A DNA stretch of 64,000 bases from Alviniconcha marisindica (GCA_018857735.1 JABMCL010002470.1:1189501-1253500); one strand, 5' to 3'. Counted from the first letter of the stretch, positions 11,913 through 56,133 are shown. The notes: generated by a model from the sequence alone, not told the origin. A program made the numbers and translations.

Positions 11913-12556
11913 ACACATGTACAGCCCGTTGCTAATAAACATGCGGTTTCTATTGCCTTCCTAAAAACTGCATGCATCTTAATATATTTCTGAGTAAAAG
12001 TGAAGAACTAAAGGACTTCAAAGCATATCGCCCCAGCAACCCCCCCCCCTTCAAGCATGTAAACAACAAAAAGTGTGTGTCAGTGTGTGTGTGTGTGTGT
12101 GTATGTGTGCATGCGCGTGCGTACATGTGTATGTGTGTGTGCCGCGTGTGCTGCACACTACTAGTATAGCATGTCTCTAGATGTGCTGTGGAAGATACAG
12201 AACAACTACGGCTGGTTCAGTCACACTGGTGTACTCACCAGCAAACTACAGCCGATCACAGATTTCTTCTTCTTCCTGTAAAGGACTCTTGTCAGAGCGT
12301 TGCAAGTCATGGACCTATATGTACATAGGTCCATGTTGCGTGTACTGTAGTAATGTGTATTTAAAAGGTGGTCACGGTCAGTGCCTTGGGTGTTGTTAAA
12401 ATCATAATAAACAATAAATAAGCCAGCGAATCTAAAGTTAAAATCACGTTCTTGATACTCATCGGGAGGTAGGGACTGGCTGGAGGTTGTGAAGACTGCA
12501 GCCTACGCGACTCTTGAAGGAGGCAGCCAGTAACTCCAGCAATAGGTAGGTAGTGT

Positions 12557-12716
12557 TGCTTAATGTCCTCAGATGTCAGCTGACGTATTAGGGACAAGCT
12601 GAGACCAATGCCGAAGCATGGTTCAATATAGCTTTACGTTCACGGAAACCAGAAGGCTCGTTAGGACGGACAGCCCAGGACAGCTACCTCGACTCTCACA
12701 CAGCTCCTGAACTATG
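12557..12716. repeat. Family E copy
   Basis: Same layout as the 8938 copy, from cttaatgtcctcagatgtc to cacagctcctgaactatgc. Confidence 0.75.
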
Positions 12717-12719
12717 CAA

Positions 12720-14085
12720 CCACAATGTTACACACAGTACATACTTCTACTTACAGAGTTTTCATTCCTCCTCGGAGTGGTGATCGGAACGAGGGCGAGG
12801 GCTTGCTGAACAAACAAGCCTTTTCTTTTTTTAATTTGTGTGTGTTTGTGCTATTTTTTCGACATGAAGACCGAGTTAAACTTGGTCCACAAACTTGCAA
12901 GTCTCTTTACAGAAGAAAATTCGAAAAGAAAGAACTGATACAGCTGTCGTAAAGTAAATCCACGGTGTTTCTCATAGACACGCAAAAACGTCAGCAAGAC
13001 CTACCTTGCAGACAAAATGAAGCATAAACATCAGCAAGCCGTACACAAAATGAAGCAAAAGATGGCATACTGCCCCTTGCAGTGCCTCTAAGGAGCATCC
13101 ATAAACAGAATTGAGTTTTCCCCCAACTTCCCAACTTAGAAATTTTTGCCTATGAGCAGGAAGCCAGAAGAATGTATACCCAAAAGCTCTCCAACTGAAA
13201 TCAGCGAGGCTAAATTTAGAGTGGAGCTCGACCGTGCGACTAGGCAGCGGGAACTCCCGATAGAGAAAGTGCGAAGGGACATCTAATCTGGACAGATCTG
13301 CCGTTAGGAATGTATCAGCGATCAATGTTCAGATGTGTCACCTGGGACACAATGCTCCAAGAGACTTTAGTGACTCACAATTATATATAGCGTCCAGAAT
13401 ATAAAGTTATAAAATTCAACTTTTAGTAAAATTATTATACAATTTTATAAGTTTAAATCGCCAGCTGACGTATTAGTACTGTTTTGTTGTAATTACACAA
13501 ATTAGCAGTCAATATTGTTAGTTATCCTGATTTAACAATATTGAAACTTTGCATTTGCTCTTAGATTGCCCGGTTAATGATTATTTTTGTAAGTTGCTCA
13601 AAGATCTGCTACTTAAAAATTGTCTCCCTTTATCAATTGGAGTCGGCTAAAACGTAATAGGTTTTTGTCTCAGTGCAGCATGAATAAATTATACATTTTC
13701 TAAACTTATTAGCTTAAACGTATACAGGCATGAAAGAAAACACAGACAACGGAGCCGATCAAATCAGCTAACACCAACAAACCCACCTTGGACATGCAAT
13801 CCACCAAGGGAGATAATCGCCCTCTTCCAATTCTGTCTGGACCCAGACCTGCGCACGTCAGGTGCTGCAAATATATATATCCATATAATAGGTAATTATT
13901 ATAGGCATCATTCCTTATTTTGAAATTTTTGTTCAGAATTGTCCTCTCTTCTGTTTCATTGCTATGCTTTAGCTTGTGGGAAAAGATGGTGCATCAAATT
14001 AACTGAAGCACATGGGTGAATGGCATCCTAGAGCACTCCAAGCATGTGAAAGGAGATCCCAAAACATAAAAGGTGGTGGTGAAGT
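12720..14085. other. Unique AT-rich intergenic stretch
   Basis: I see no exon with splice borders, no RNA gene and no named repeat here. The single open frame of note (13325-12972, - strand, 117 codons) has no recognisable motif and no supporting context. Confidence 0.5.
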
Positions 14086-14219
14086 GATGCTTAATGTCCT
14101 CAGATGTCAGTTGACATATTATGGACAAGTTGTGGCCAATGTCGAAGCACGGTGCAATAATTCTTTACGTCCATGGCCAGGACGGCCACCTCGACTCTCA
14201 CACAGCTCCTGAACTATGA
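14086..14219. repeat. Family E copy, shortened
   Basis: Same order as the other family E copies, but the middle between tttacgtccatgg and ccaggacggccacctc is deleted. Confidence 0.7.
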
Positions 14220-14572
14220 CATAAAAGGTTCAAAAGAACACTATTAGGACAAAACACTACAAGCAAATTGTCAGGGTAATCCCCTCTATCAAGCTACAAA
14301 ACAACACTTAAATAACAATTAAACAGTGAAAAACGATGCAAAATGAGATGGAGAGTTAACCACTTAAATCTGTTTTTGGTTGAGCTATGTTGTTTTCAGT
14401 CGTTTGTCTTACCGTCTCATTTTTCACTGTTTAACTGTTGTTTAAGTGTCGTTTTGTAGCTTGATAAAGGGGATTACCCCAAAATTCACGTGTTGTGTTT
14501 TGTCCTAATAAATAGTGTTCTTTTTAGCCTTTTATGTGTTTGGATCTTATTTTAGACTGCTAGCAGTCATTC
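14217..14572. repeat. Inverted pair of hairpin element F
   Basis: The left arm (about 14217-14350) is the reverse complement of the right arm (about 14365-14572). The right arm carries gataaaggggattacccc, a short perfect hairpin, then a cctaataaatagtgttc end and ccttttatgtgtttgg. Relatives lie at about 20600-20860 and 41845-41990, and end-only pieces at 18672-18960. No open frame is visible; the class is unknown to me. Confidence 0.75.
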
Positions 14573-14599
14573 TTGTTTTAGATTTTCATGTGAAAGGAG

Positions 14600-16500
14600 T
14601 TTACCCACAAAACTGTATGTACTGCCTTGTGCTTGATGAGAGATGGTTGCGTACCGGAGCTTCCATGTCAGATGTGTGGGCAAACTCAAGATCCAACCAA
14701 ATACTCGTGTCTAGCTGGCCACAGAGACCCCTGCTGCAATGACCACCTCCACATTGTCTGCTGAACAGCCGACGAGACTCTTGGCTTTTATCTTTAAGAA
14801 GAACCTCATTATGGCTGGCTGAAAGTTGTTAGCATACAAGTACTAAAGTCTGTGCTATGAACGTGGATGAGAATTTCAATTTTAGACCCTGAAAATCTAA
14901 CTCGCAAAACAATAAGAGGACATCTCCAGAGAATCAAAGTTTCATGCCCCACAAGTGGCAGGGAGAAAACTACTGTGAACATAGAAGAAATTGAAATATT
15001 CTAATGGTTGCTGGATACACACACCATATACACTTTATCACAATGCCATCTCTCACTCTTTTTTGTCCTGAGGTGTCCCTGTGTGTTTGGCAGGGTGTTA
15101 AAATCCAAGAACTTTCTTTTTCTCTGCCGGCACCCATCTAAGTGGAACTGCATATATTTGTGGTCCTCTGGCCAGTCTTGTGAGACTGTGCACCATGACT
15201 TTTCTTTTTTCTTTTGAAAGCGCAATGAGCATTCTGTTGCAGCATGAGTGTATATATCCACACTCTGCAAGTCATTATGATATTTCCTTGCGTGTCAGTA
15301 TGTGTGTGTGTGTGTACATGTGTGCATGTTACCTACGATATTTACATTGCATAAATGAAACTGGTACATAGGGTTAAATTTCAATTTATTTTAAACCATT
15401 TACACATGGCTTGTATTGGTTGTGTACTGTTTGTGTATGAAGATGTATGAATGGAACATTACCAAGACAAATTCCTTTGCACATTGTAATGTCACTGGGC
15501 GGGCAAATAAAGATCCTTGAACAAATCCTTGCATTATATAACTGACCTCAACAACACACTCCACCCAGAACAAATATCCAAGCATGCAAAGTCTTTTGGT
15601 TAAAATAATTTGGTAGGCACAGTTTTATTCAGAGATTTTGTTCTTGGTCAATGTTAGGTATTGGATTTCACAGCAAGTTTAACACAACTAATGTGAAACA
15701 CATAAAACAAACCATGTCAATGGTTTCAAATGAACTGCTAAAGATTCTACTCTTTGATGCTGTAACAACCGTGAAATTCCTAGTATTAATATGCAGAAAC
15801 CGAAAAACAACAACAGAGAAAGAAAAGAAAAAACAAAACAAAACAAAAGAACAAAAAGAGAGACAACAACAACAACAATAACCACTACCCCTCCTTATGG
15901 ATGCTTACCAAAAATAAAATAAAAACAAGAGATAATTATTAATATCTGTATTGTGTGCATGCATGTACAGTGTTTTTGTCAGTAGCATGCTTATTGTTGG
16001 CAAGTATTTTAAAGTCAGTGTGACCCTTTGTATGCATCACTGGTACAATGCTAGCTCTCATTTGCATACTTGTGGCAATATACTTAAATGAATATATATA
16101 TATATATTAGTAAATAAGGCAGAAGACAACACAGACACAATCGGTATCACAGTTATGCATCTTATTACTCTGTGGGTTCATGGACAGTTCACACAGGTGC
16201 ATGTCGTCAACAGTAATTCAAAACAGAACAATGACAAGTATTACTCTTGCACTGAGATTATCATTGCTCTTGTGATGTGAGTTTATCACGCAAAAAGAGA
16301 TGACACACATTTCTTCAGCAGCTTTGCTGGTCTGCGCATGTAAATCTACAAGCGTTGTATTTTCTATGAATTTATCTGACATTCAGACATCGCTGATGTA
16401 TCACAGAGCAAAAGGAAGAAGAAGAAAACAGCAGCTAGGAGCTTTGTTGGTGGTGCTGAAAAACAGTCTTACAGTGCCATACACTTCTTTTCAACACTCT
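14600..16500. other. Intergenic stretch between the two convergent genes
   Basis: No exon is recognised. It contains short AT and CAA microsatellites, and a possible - strand polyadenylation signal (AATAAA, reading 15629-15624) for the large gene. The 3' UTR of that gene may extend into here. Confidence 0.4.
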
Positions 16501-16739
16501 TTCTTTGTCAGAGATCACCCAGCCCAGAAGCCACTTCTGTCACTGATGTTTGGTGCTATTGCCAGCGCATGAAACAGTACTTGATATTTCATATCAGCGT
16601 TGATCAGAATATTCTCCTTCGACAGATGTTGAAGTCTGTGTGAGCATAGACAAATATTCCGGTCGAAGAACTGAAGAAGACGGATGGCCTGAAGAAGATG
16701 GCTGAAGAACAGAAGATGATGGCCATGTTTGCACTCAGG

Positions 16740-45130
<28,391 letters not shown>

Positions 45131-45500
45131 TTTGAGAGAAGATACCAGACAACGGTGTAAATTCAAAAAGTTCTCAGTTGCTAAGCATCAGACGCGCAAG
45201 TGCCCGCCATCGTTACAAACCATTTGCGGTTTTCTCTGCGCACTCTTCAAAGGGAGACAACTACCGTTCTTACCGCTTTGACAGATCATTTGAAGTTCTC
45301 TGCCAAGGGTTTTCACTTTCGTATTAACCTTATTTCAAAATAATGCGACGAAGTAGTCAAGTCAATATTTATTTTACATTGTGTCAGAGCAATATATGTT
45401 TAACGTTTTTTTGGTGAACTTTTTTCTCTCTCTCTTCATGGAAATAACTCCTGACAGAAAGGTTCTCACTGACTCTACATCCAGCTGCGCTTACACGTGT
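45131..45500 (-). promoter_or_regulatory. Presumed promoter and 5' UTR of the large gene
   Basis: Unique sequence between the start codon and the GT tract at 45503. No TATA box or other core element is convincing. The assignment is by position only. Confidence 0.35.
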
Positions 45501-45502
45501 AA

Positions 45503-46500
<998 letters not shown>

Positions 46501-46512
46501 GGTGCACTTGTG

Positions 46513-46735
46513 CAAACACAACAACAAAGACCTGAGATTCCCATATATATAGTAACTCTCACATGGCATGCGAGTAAGTAGAAGGTACACAGACTCCACC
46601 AGAGGTACATCCTCTGCATACTGCGGGTGTGTGGATGTACCTCTGGTGGAGGGAATGTACCCTGTATTTACTCACATGCCAGGTGAGAGTTACTGTAGGC
46701 GACTTGGGTCTTTCTTGTTGTGTTTGTGTGACGTC
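46513..46735. repeat. Fold-back element, arms about 95 bp
   Basis: The left arm (aacacaacaacaaagacc ... ccaccagaggtacatcc) pairs with the right arm (ggatgtacctctggtgg ... ggtctttcttgttgtgtt) around a loop of roughly 18 bp. A relative of the right arm lies at 26730-26860. Confidence 0.8.
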
Positions 46736-46799
46736 TTTCGAGCACTGATTAACTCCCTTGTGTGCTGATTCTGCACAGACGCTATGGCACCTCGTTCTG

Positions 46800-47518
46800 T
46801 TTCAGATCCTGGTACACTCGGGTGCTTCTGTAAGTTCTGGTGGAAAGTACTGAAAGCCATAAATAAAAGCTACTCTGTGTCAGATGAAGTAGTCACGGTG
46901 GAACCATTTGGTGTTGTAGAAAACTCAAAAGGGAAGATGTAAGCTTCAGTGCCATTCTGGCCTAAAAAAGAAGACTGATGGGAATGATCTACTACTCTTA
47001 TGTGCATGGGCGCATGTTCATGCATGCGCGTGTGTAATCTGAACAGCTGAACCTGCTGCATCCGGTACACTGGTGTGAGGAGGAAATACCAGTATTATAC
47101 CAGCATGGCTTTCCACACTGCTATGCACCTCTCATGGAGAGTGGGGGAAGTATTCTGTGGCTGTGGCGACTCTTACAGTCTATACAATTCATTTCAATCA
47201 AGCCATATACCCAGAGCTTGTATTGTACAGGGGACATGGAACCTGTGCACATACCGCCACCATCTTTAATTGCTGGGATGGAGACATGAATTTCATGCAA
47301 GGATAATCAAGTGGACATCAGGCCAATCAAGAGTACATCATACAAATTGGGAGCATATCATACAAAAAAAACACAATGCACATCTTCTGACTAGTCAAGT
47401 GGCACACAAGGAAAATAGATGTAATAATGTTATATAATACATTGCAGATAAGATATGTTCATGTTTGCATGCACCAGCATACATCAAGCAAAACTAAAAC
47501 GGTCAAATGATGAATAAG

Positions 47519-47576
<58 letters not shown>

Positions 47577-49037
47577 ACATATATGCATGTCTGTCATGCA
47601 CTTTTGCAACTTACAGTATTGCATTTCTGCACAACAGTTCCCCCCTCTCCCCCACTTCTCTAACAACAATTAAACGCTGAAAATGAGGCTCACACATGCA
47701 GTTGTGGTGAGTGAAGAGTGCGACCATGATATGAACAAATGAAATGCTTTAGAAATGAACCATCTTTGTTATAGAACTGGTGACAAACTGACGAATAATG
47801 ATTAAATCTGCCAAAACAAACAAACATTATGCTAGTTATTGCTTTCTTCCTTTTTATTACCACACTTTTGTGTGGAAATAATGGATATGGCTTTGAACTC
47901 TCTCTCTCACACACACACACCGACCTAGCAATAGTAATGTTTCTTTATTGTTTATGCAGTTACTCATTGTGGAAACCTGGCAAACACCTTGAAAATGAAG
48001 TCCACCAGCCAAACCTGACACATGCTCAGTACAAGGCAAAAATGTGTGTTGCACTTGGAAACAGATCAAAGGTTAGTGTTGTTGAATTCTCACTGGCATT
48101 TGAATTTGATTCAAGAGGATGTTTGAAGCTCCTACTGTTCTAGGTGAATGAAGGTCAACGTCACTCATGGAAATCAGAGCCAAAATGTAACCCATTTAAC
48201 CTAACAATGCCAGGTTTGTGTTATTTCATTACTTCTGACCATGCTGGCTGTTATTGCAATGTCTGTGTGTGACAGTGTTCCAAGGTTAAAACAAAACTAT
48301 TTCTTTAAAAAAAAAGTATAAAAAAAAAAGAAAAAAAAAAGGGGGCTGTATAAACAAAACATAGATTGCAAGAAGAAATCTTGAGAAACTTGAATCATAT
48401 CAGAACTGAATCATATTTTATGGTTTGACAAGCAACATAGCACCAGCATGTTTCCCCATTTACATGGGTTCTATCACATCAGTGACAGAAAGCACTTACA
48501 ATTTAAAACATCATTCCACAGAACAAATTTTAAAGCAAAACGACAGTCCTTCAACTTATTGTCGTTTGTTGAACTTGTCAAGGTACATAACATTACTGCT
48601 ATTGTTAGGGACTTACCAACAGACCTCAATTTCTCTCTCACTCTGGGACTTTATAATTATATCAAATGATAAATATTCGTGCACAGTGAGCACACAGGCT
48701 TTGATCTGGGCAGAAAACACCTGAACTCTATGAATATTTTACATGAACAGCTGAAAGTCATGGGACACACAACCAGAGGTCATGATGGATGGACAGCTGG
48801 AAGGCTATCTTGACACTGACCACTACTGTACACAGACTCACATTTTAAGATCAGCACTGTACTGGACTAGAATTCCGCAACATGTGCATGTAATACCTGA
48901 TCATGGCACAACTCTCGTCTTTGAACAAAAACAATTATGCATGCATACAATGGTAAATATATAAAAATGCATTCCTTGTGATCTAAGACTCTTTGAATCT
49001 GACAGCAATTAACAATCAAACATCAGAACAAGGGATT
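46800..49037. other. Intergenic stretch and presumed 3' UTR of the zinc-finger gene
   Basis: No coding exon is recognised. It holds a GT tract (47520-47574) and an A-rich run (48305-48345). The part next to 49038 probably contains the 3' UTR of the zinc-finger gene, but I cannot point to its polyadenylation site with confidence. Confidence 0.45.
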
Positions 49038-50063
49038 TTAGACTGAGTGATATGGATTCAGACTGATTTGGGGTTCCCTTTTCACCTGAGCGAGTTTCGA
49101 GGTGTTTAACCTTGGATGAGCCACTTTGGGTGTAACATCTGGGTGAGATCTGTTGGTGTGCCGCTTCAAGTTTTGGGCGGATGCAAACTTGGCCTTACAG
49201 AAACGGCAGCCGTAGGGTCTCTCCCCTGTGTGAACACGCATGTGTTTTTTAAGGTCACAGGCCTCCGTGAAACGCCGGTCGCACTTGTCACAACTGTGCG
49301 GCTTGATGCCCAGGTGGCGCTGAATGTGCACTTCCAGACTGGCCTTGGTGGAAAATTTGCGTCCGCAGCGCTCACACTCGTGCAGCTTCAGCTTGAGATG
49401 AGTGCGGACGTGCTTCCTCATGTTGCTGGAGGTTGTGAACTTGGCTGGACAGAGGGTGCAAGCATATGGCCTCTCGCCAGTGTGTGTGCGGATGTGAAGC
49501 TTGAGTGACTGTGAGTCTACAAACCTAGCATCACAGTCCTTGCACACATAGTTCTTCAGCCCCAGGTGGCGGCGGGTGTGCACCAACCAGGTCGACTGCG
49601 CGGAAAACTTAGCCGAGCAGTGGTCACACTTGAATGGCTTCACGCCTGTGTGGATGGCCATGTGGTTGTTGAGTATGGTGGTGCGAGCGAACCGTGAGCT
49701 GCAGACCTTGCACTCATACGGCCTGTCACCTGTGTGTGAGCGAAGGTGGATCCTCAGTTTTGTGGTGTCGGCAAACCGTCTTTTGCAAAACTCACATTCG
49801 TAAGGCTTTTCCCCAGTGTGTGACTTTGTGTGGGTAGCCAGGTGCCCAGCGGTTGAGAACCTTGATCCGCAGAGATTGCACTGGTGTGGTTTGATCCCTT
49901 GGTGCACAACGCGCATGTGTTTCTGCAGGCGGCTAGAGGCGGCAAATCTCATCTTGCAGATCTCACAAAAGTAAGGCTTCTCACCTGGAATTGGAAACCA
50001 ATTATTTGTTACATGCAAATTGTTTCTGTCAATAGTTAGATACATATATTACCTGTAAATGCC

Positions 50064-50124
<61 letters not shown>

Positions 50125-50824
50125 GTGTGTGTGTGTGTGTGTGAGAGAGAACTCAAAATCGAACTTGAAAACTTTAATACTCAAGGATAGTAGCATTAGG
50201 TCCATTTGGACCAATCTAACAATGTAACAGCCAGTCCTTGCTATACTACAAACACAACATGACAATACCACAAACAAATATTATAAGCATGATTAAGCAA
50301 CTGATTAATGTAGTTTCACAGTTCCTACAAATGTGCAGAAACATTAGAATTAAATTTCTTTCATGGGCATACATGTATACAACACTTAAATTTTTAGGCA
50401 AACGTGTGATTCAAACAAATCCATCCAAATTTGATGAAAGTTTATTTTCCGAAATATATTTGTGCAGATTACGTTTGAAACAAGGAACAGAAATACATGA
50501 TTTTATATTCTGAGGCGGAGTTCCAGAGAGATATGCTAGTTTTAAATAAATCAGGCCTTGGCCTTGGCACGTAGAGGTTATTCCTGGAGATGGTGTAGTG
50601 GGACTGGTGACTAATAAAGTGTTGTGCCAGGTAGTTAGGGAAATTATTATTAAGAACTTTATGCATAAATATTCCTTTATTGTAAGCGAGCTGTTGCGGT
50701 AGGTTTAAAATTTCATCTTTTGCTCTGTAGATAGGGAAGGATCAGGAAGGATTAATTTGCCTGCCCTTTGATGTAGGGAGTTCAGTTTTTTAAGTGTACT
50801 TCACCACAGCCATCCCACACTACT

Positions 50825-50898
<74 letters not shown>

Positions 50899-52199
50899 AT
50901 AGGTGTATGTAGATTTGCAAATTATTGCTCATTTACTGTTGCTGATCAATGTGAAACTATAATAATAAAAATGTAGTATACTATATATATATTAAACTGT
51001 TGCAGTTATCATGGTACATTATTTACAGAAACTGAGGTTTCTTACCCCCCCCCCCCCCCCCCCCCCCCCCCAACCAAATTCTCTGGTGGGAAAACAACAA
51101 AATAAACCAGTACTGTAGAAGTGCATGTGAATGTTTTCTTTAGTCATTTCTACTGCTTGACCTTGATGCTGTTCATCACCTCACCTGAGTGCATGCGCTT
51201 GTGGACAGTAAGGTCTCCAGCCTGCACAAACTTGGCTGGACACTGGTCACACTGATACGGTCTCTCACCACTGTGAATTCGCTGGTGCACAGTCAGTGAA
51301 TACTTGGTTGTGAACATTCCTTGGCACACCGAGCACTGGAAAGCTTTGACCCCTGCATGTGCATGCATGTGCTTCTTCAGGTTGTACGCTCTCAGGAACT
51401 TCTTGTCGCACTTGTCACATTTGAACTTCTGCTGGCCTGAGTGGAGGTAGGAATGCCTCTTGAGCTTGAAGCTTGTGGAGAACACCTTGCAGCATTCCTG
51501 GCACTGGTATCCCTTGTCGTCTTCTGTGTCATCCAAGCCGTCGCTTGAAGCACCACTCTGGCTCTCTTTGCTGGTCCTTTCTGTGCTGCTAGTGCTCGGG
51601 CCAGGGTTGGGGTCAGCAGCAACAGTTGCTGAATGTTGTTCAGTTCCACTGTTTGCCTGTCTTGTGTCCTTGACAGCTTGGTTCTGGTCAGTGCTCCCTT
51701 GTAGTTGTACTGAAACTGCTTCAGAACAAGTCCTCAGAGCATCATTGCCCCCTTCTTCTCTCTTGACTCTGTATAGCATGGCCTCCTTGTCAGAGGTGAA
51801 GTTACACAGCAGCTGCTCCACATCATTATTTCCCTTGGTTTCTACACCACTGCTATTGCTGCCTGCTTCCTCGGCCAGAAACTGATCTGTTTCTCCACTC
51901 TCTGCTAATTCATGGTCGTTCCAGAGAAAACTGTGGTGCATGAGTGCAGCTTGGACATCTTCAGGCTCCGTTTTCACCTGTGTTGCCCAGTGCTCTTCAG
52001 CTATCCTCCCTGTGTCGGACCCTGTATCCTGTGGCTGTGAGCATCTGTTGAGACCTTGCTCATTAAAGTCACATTCCTCGCTGTGAGCAGTGCCATTTTG
52101 TGGAAAGTCAAAGAGAAAGTTGGGGATGTCTGGCCTTCCCTGTAGCCCTGGTTCAACTTTCACATTCAGTGGAACAATTCTCAAGTGGTTCTTCTCCAT
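49038..52199 (-). CDS. C2H2 zinc-finger protein, 14 fingers, two coding exons
   Basis: Exon A (52199-51185) and exon B (49984-49038) join as CACTCAG|GTGAGG ... attccag|GTGAGAAG. The phase fits (1015 + 947 nt), and the join rebuilds an HSGEKPY finger linker, giving 653 residues. Residues 1-230 are acidic and Ser-rich without a recognised domain. They hold three SUMO-type psi-K-x-E motifs (VKVEP at K14, VKTEP at K76, VKREE at K146); a fourth (VKREP) lies near the C-terminus. Fingers 1-4 (from C233) are in exon A and fingers 5-14 in exon B, linked by TGEKP-like spacers. It is most likely a nuclear DNA-binding transcription regulator; no specific orthologue is claimed. If the intron is retained, the frame ends at 51150 after four fingers. 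The 5' UTR is probably spliced: a possible acceptor lies about 10-15 bases upstream of the ATG. Confidence 0.93.
50060..50150. repeat. GT microsatellite
   Basis: About 80 bp of (GT)n in the intron of the zinc-finger gene. Confidence 0.95.
50475..50828 (-). pseudogene. Degraded LINE fragment (end of reverse-transcriptase ORF)
   Basis: Read on the - strand, the translation includes a [20 protein letters not shown] block, then RAGKLI, and later [20 protein letters not shown]. This order (a W..C...L.KL...QRA motif, then a V.R.R...FK.S....WNS motif) is typical of the C-terminal end of non-LTR retrotransposon ORF2 proteins. There is at least one stop and a frame break, so it is dead. It lies in the intron of the zinc-finger gene in the same orientation. 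Confidence 0.7.
50829..50897. repeat. GA microsatellite
   Basis: Pure (GA)n, directly beside the LINE fragment. Confidence 0.95.
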
Positions 52200-52214
52200 G
52201 CCACTGGCAAAAAT

Positions 52215-53213
<999 letters not shown>

Positions 53214-53789
53214 CCCTTCTTCGCTTCGCTAGACGTTAGTGGTTCCCACGTATTGTCAGTTATGGCTGAAGATGTTTTCCCCCCATCCTGGTGCTAGTGA
53301 TAGTGGCTGATTGACTGGAAATGGAAACGGAGCAGACATTTTTAATGGTGAGATTGGTTAGAGTTACCTTTCTTACAACTAAGGGCAATAACTTGGCTCA
53401 CGTTGTAAGACAGCGGTTGTTATTTCCCCAGCGGTTGTCAATTTAATTGACTATTACGTCGTAGAGAAGAAGACCTACTTCTAGCGGCTAGGTCTTTGGT
53501 AGTGACACGCACTCTAATTATCGATGAGCTGACTTAAAAATACCACAGACATGCACAGCGAGGCAGACAAACATTCAGACAAACTGACACTAAGACTGAC
53601 AGAACGACGTCTAACAGACTCGGCAGGCACTGACTGAGACCGTTAGCGGTCAGTGATGGAAAGCAACTTACGTACTGAAGCAAACAAACGATTCAACCAG
53701 ACAGTCAGCCAGTAACTGTCGTTAGTCAGCTAGCTTAAAGTAAATCGGTCTAACTGACTTGACAACTAAGACGGCTCAGTAAAGCACGC

Positions 53790-54415
<626 letters not shown>

Positions 54416-54863
54416 AAAGATAACTTTATTACACAGTGATAAAGGTTTAGGCACGAATGCCTGTCGGACAATCTGTCCTTGTACATTTAAACACTTCTAT
54501 GAACATGAAAATAAAAATAAGTTCGAACCAAGAATCAGTATGAATAATACAAAGGAACAGCCTATGAATCAAATCATAATAACATGGAAAATATACTTGC
54601 ATACATACATTAAAAAGCAGGAAATTAAAGAAAAAAAGAAGAAAAAGATAAAGAAGATAACCTCCTTCAACATTCTACTTCTGAACCATATGTGGAGCTG
54701 TGTTTCGAAGCTGGTAAGTGACGTTATTTCAGCTGGAATAGAATTTCAAAGGGATGCGCCTGAAAGTGAGAAGCTAGCTTTAAAAGGGTCTATTCTAGAC
54801 CTGGGCATTTATGAATCGAGACTTGGCGCGAGTGTTGCAACAGATAAAAAGATGTTTAATATC

Positions 54864-54865
<2 letters not shown>

Positions 54866-54949
<84 letters not shown>
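54866..54949. repeat. GA microsatellite
   Basis: About 84 bp of (GA)n. Confidence 0.95.
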
Positions 54950-54952
<3 letters not shown>

Positions 54953-55323
54953 GTGGTGGGTAGGAAAAATTAGGAGCTGCAGCAAAAGAAGTGCGCTTTG
55001 AGAGTAGACCGGAAAAAACAAAAAGAGTCAGTCTGTCTCCCTGGTGCTCCTGGCCCGAGGTATTCCACTGGGAAGAGGCGATTTAGGCCTATACCATATC
55101 GCTTTGGTTCTGCAGCGGTCCACAAAAATGGAGCACTGATCGAAAATGCTGATTCTACACCTCTGCCCATATCCACTGACTGAAGTGACTCGAAATCTGG
55201 TTTAACACTTGATGTTACCATCCGGCGCCGGTTCGTTCGTTTATTCCGGAAGTGGAGCGATATTCCCCGCTTCCGCTTTTCATGTGGCTAAATAAGGATG
55301 GCCTGAAGGACTCGAACATTTAC

Positions 55324-55657
55324 GAGTAAATGGTGCTTAACGTCAACAGAAACCATAAGGCTTATTAAGGACGGGAGAATGGGGAGAATGGGGAGCGGGT
55401 ATGGAAAGGGGGGGGGGGGGGGGGGGGGATTATATACCTATCGCTACACTGTCACCACCAGAATGACTCTTGCATTAAGATGGGCAGCGACGACAGCCAT
55501 TTTAATGTTTCATTAATTGTGAAAGACAAAGTCACAAGACAGTGTCCACACTGAAACCACAACCTTTTTGAAGAGAAAGGTGAACCGAAGCGGAATCAAG
55601 CCGAGGCCCTTCTGTTTACCAGCCTCAATACCTTACCGCTAGGCCAAACCGACCCAC
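55324..55657 (-). repeat. SINE-A copy
   Basis: Full-length with a G run of about 21 bp inside. The head is diverged (aaaccgacccac at the end in place of aaaccggctc). Confidence 0.8.
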
Positions 55658-56133
55658 GAGATTTACGAATCTGCACTCCGTCAGTAAACTTATACGACGA
55701 CGAAAATGCACAGCCCCTTCTTCTCTCCATTCTTCCGTTCATTTCCGGCAGCAGAACGTCGTGCAGTCCAGGCCTTTTCCCTCGGGTCTCTGGCTTCCCG
55801 ATCTGACCCCACCTTGGAAGTTCCCGGCTTGCACAGGCTGCAGCTGACACGTCCTGGCGGGAAATGACGCTGGCTCCGCTCGGTGGCCGCAGCTGTAGGT
55901 GTATTGAACGCCAAAGTAAACTTAACGTCTTGGAGCACTGATCGAAAATGCTGCGTCCACAATCTCTGCCCATATCCACTGACTGAAGTGACTCGAAATC
56001 TGGTTTAACACTAGATGTTACCATCCGCCGGTTCGTTCGTTTATTCCGGAAGTGGAGCGATAGTTCCCGCTTCCGCTTTTCATGTGGCTAAATAAGGACG
56101 GCCTGAAGGACTCGAAGATTTACGAGTAAGTAT

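Noticed and set aside
12972..13325. 117-codon frame on the - strand in non-repetitive sequence
   Set aside because: No motif, no splice borders and no neighbouring exon; the length is within chance for this much sequence.
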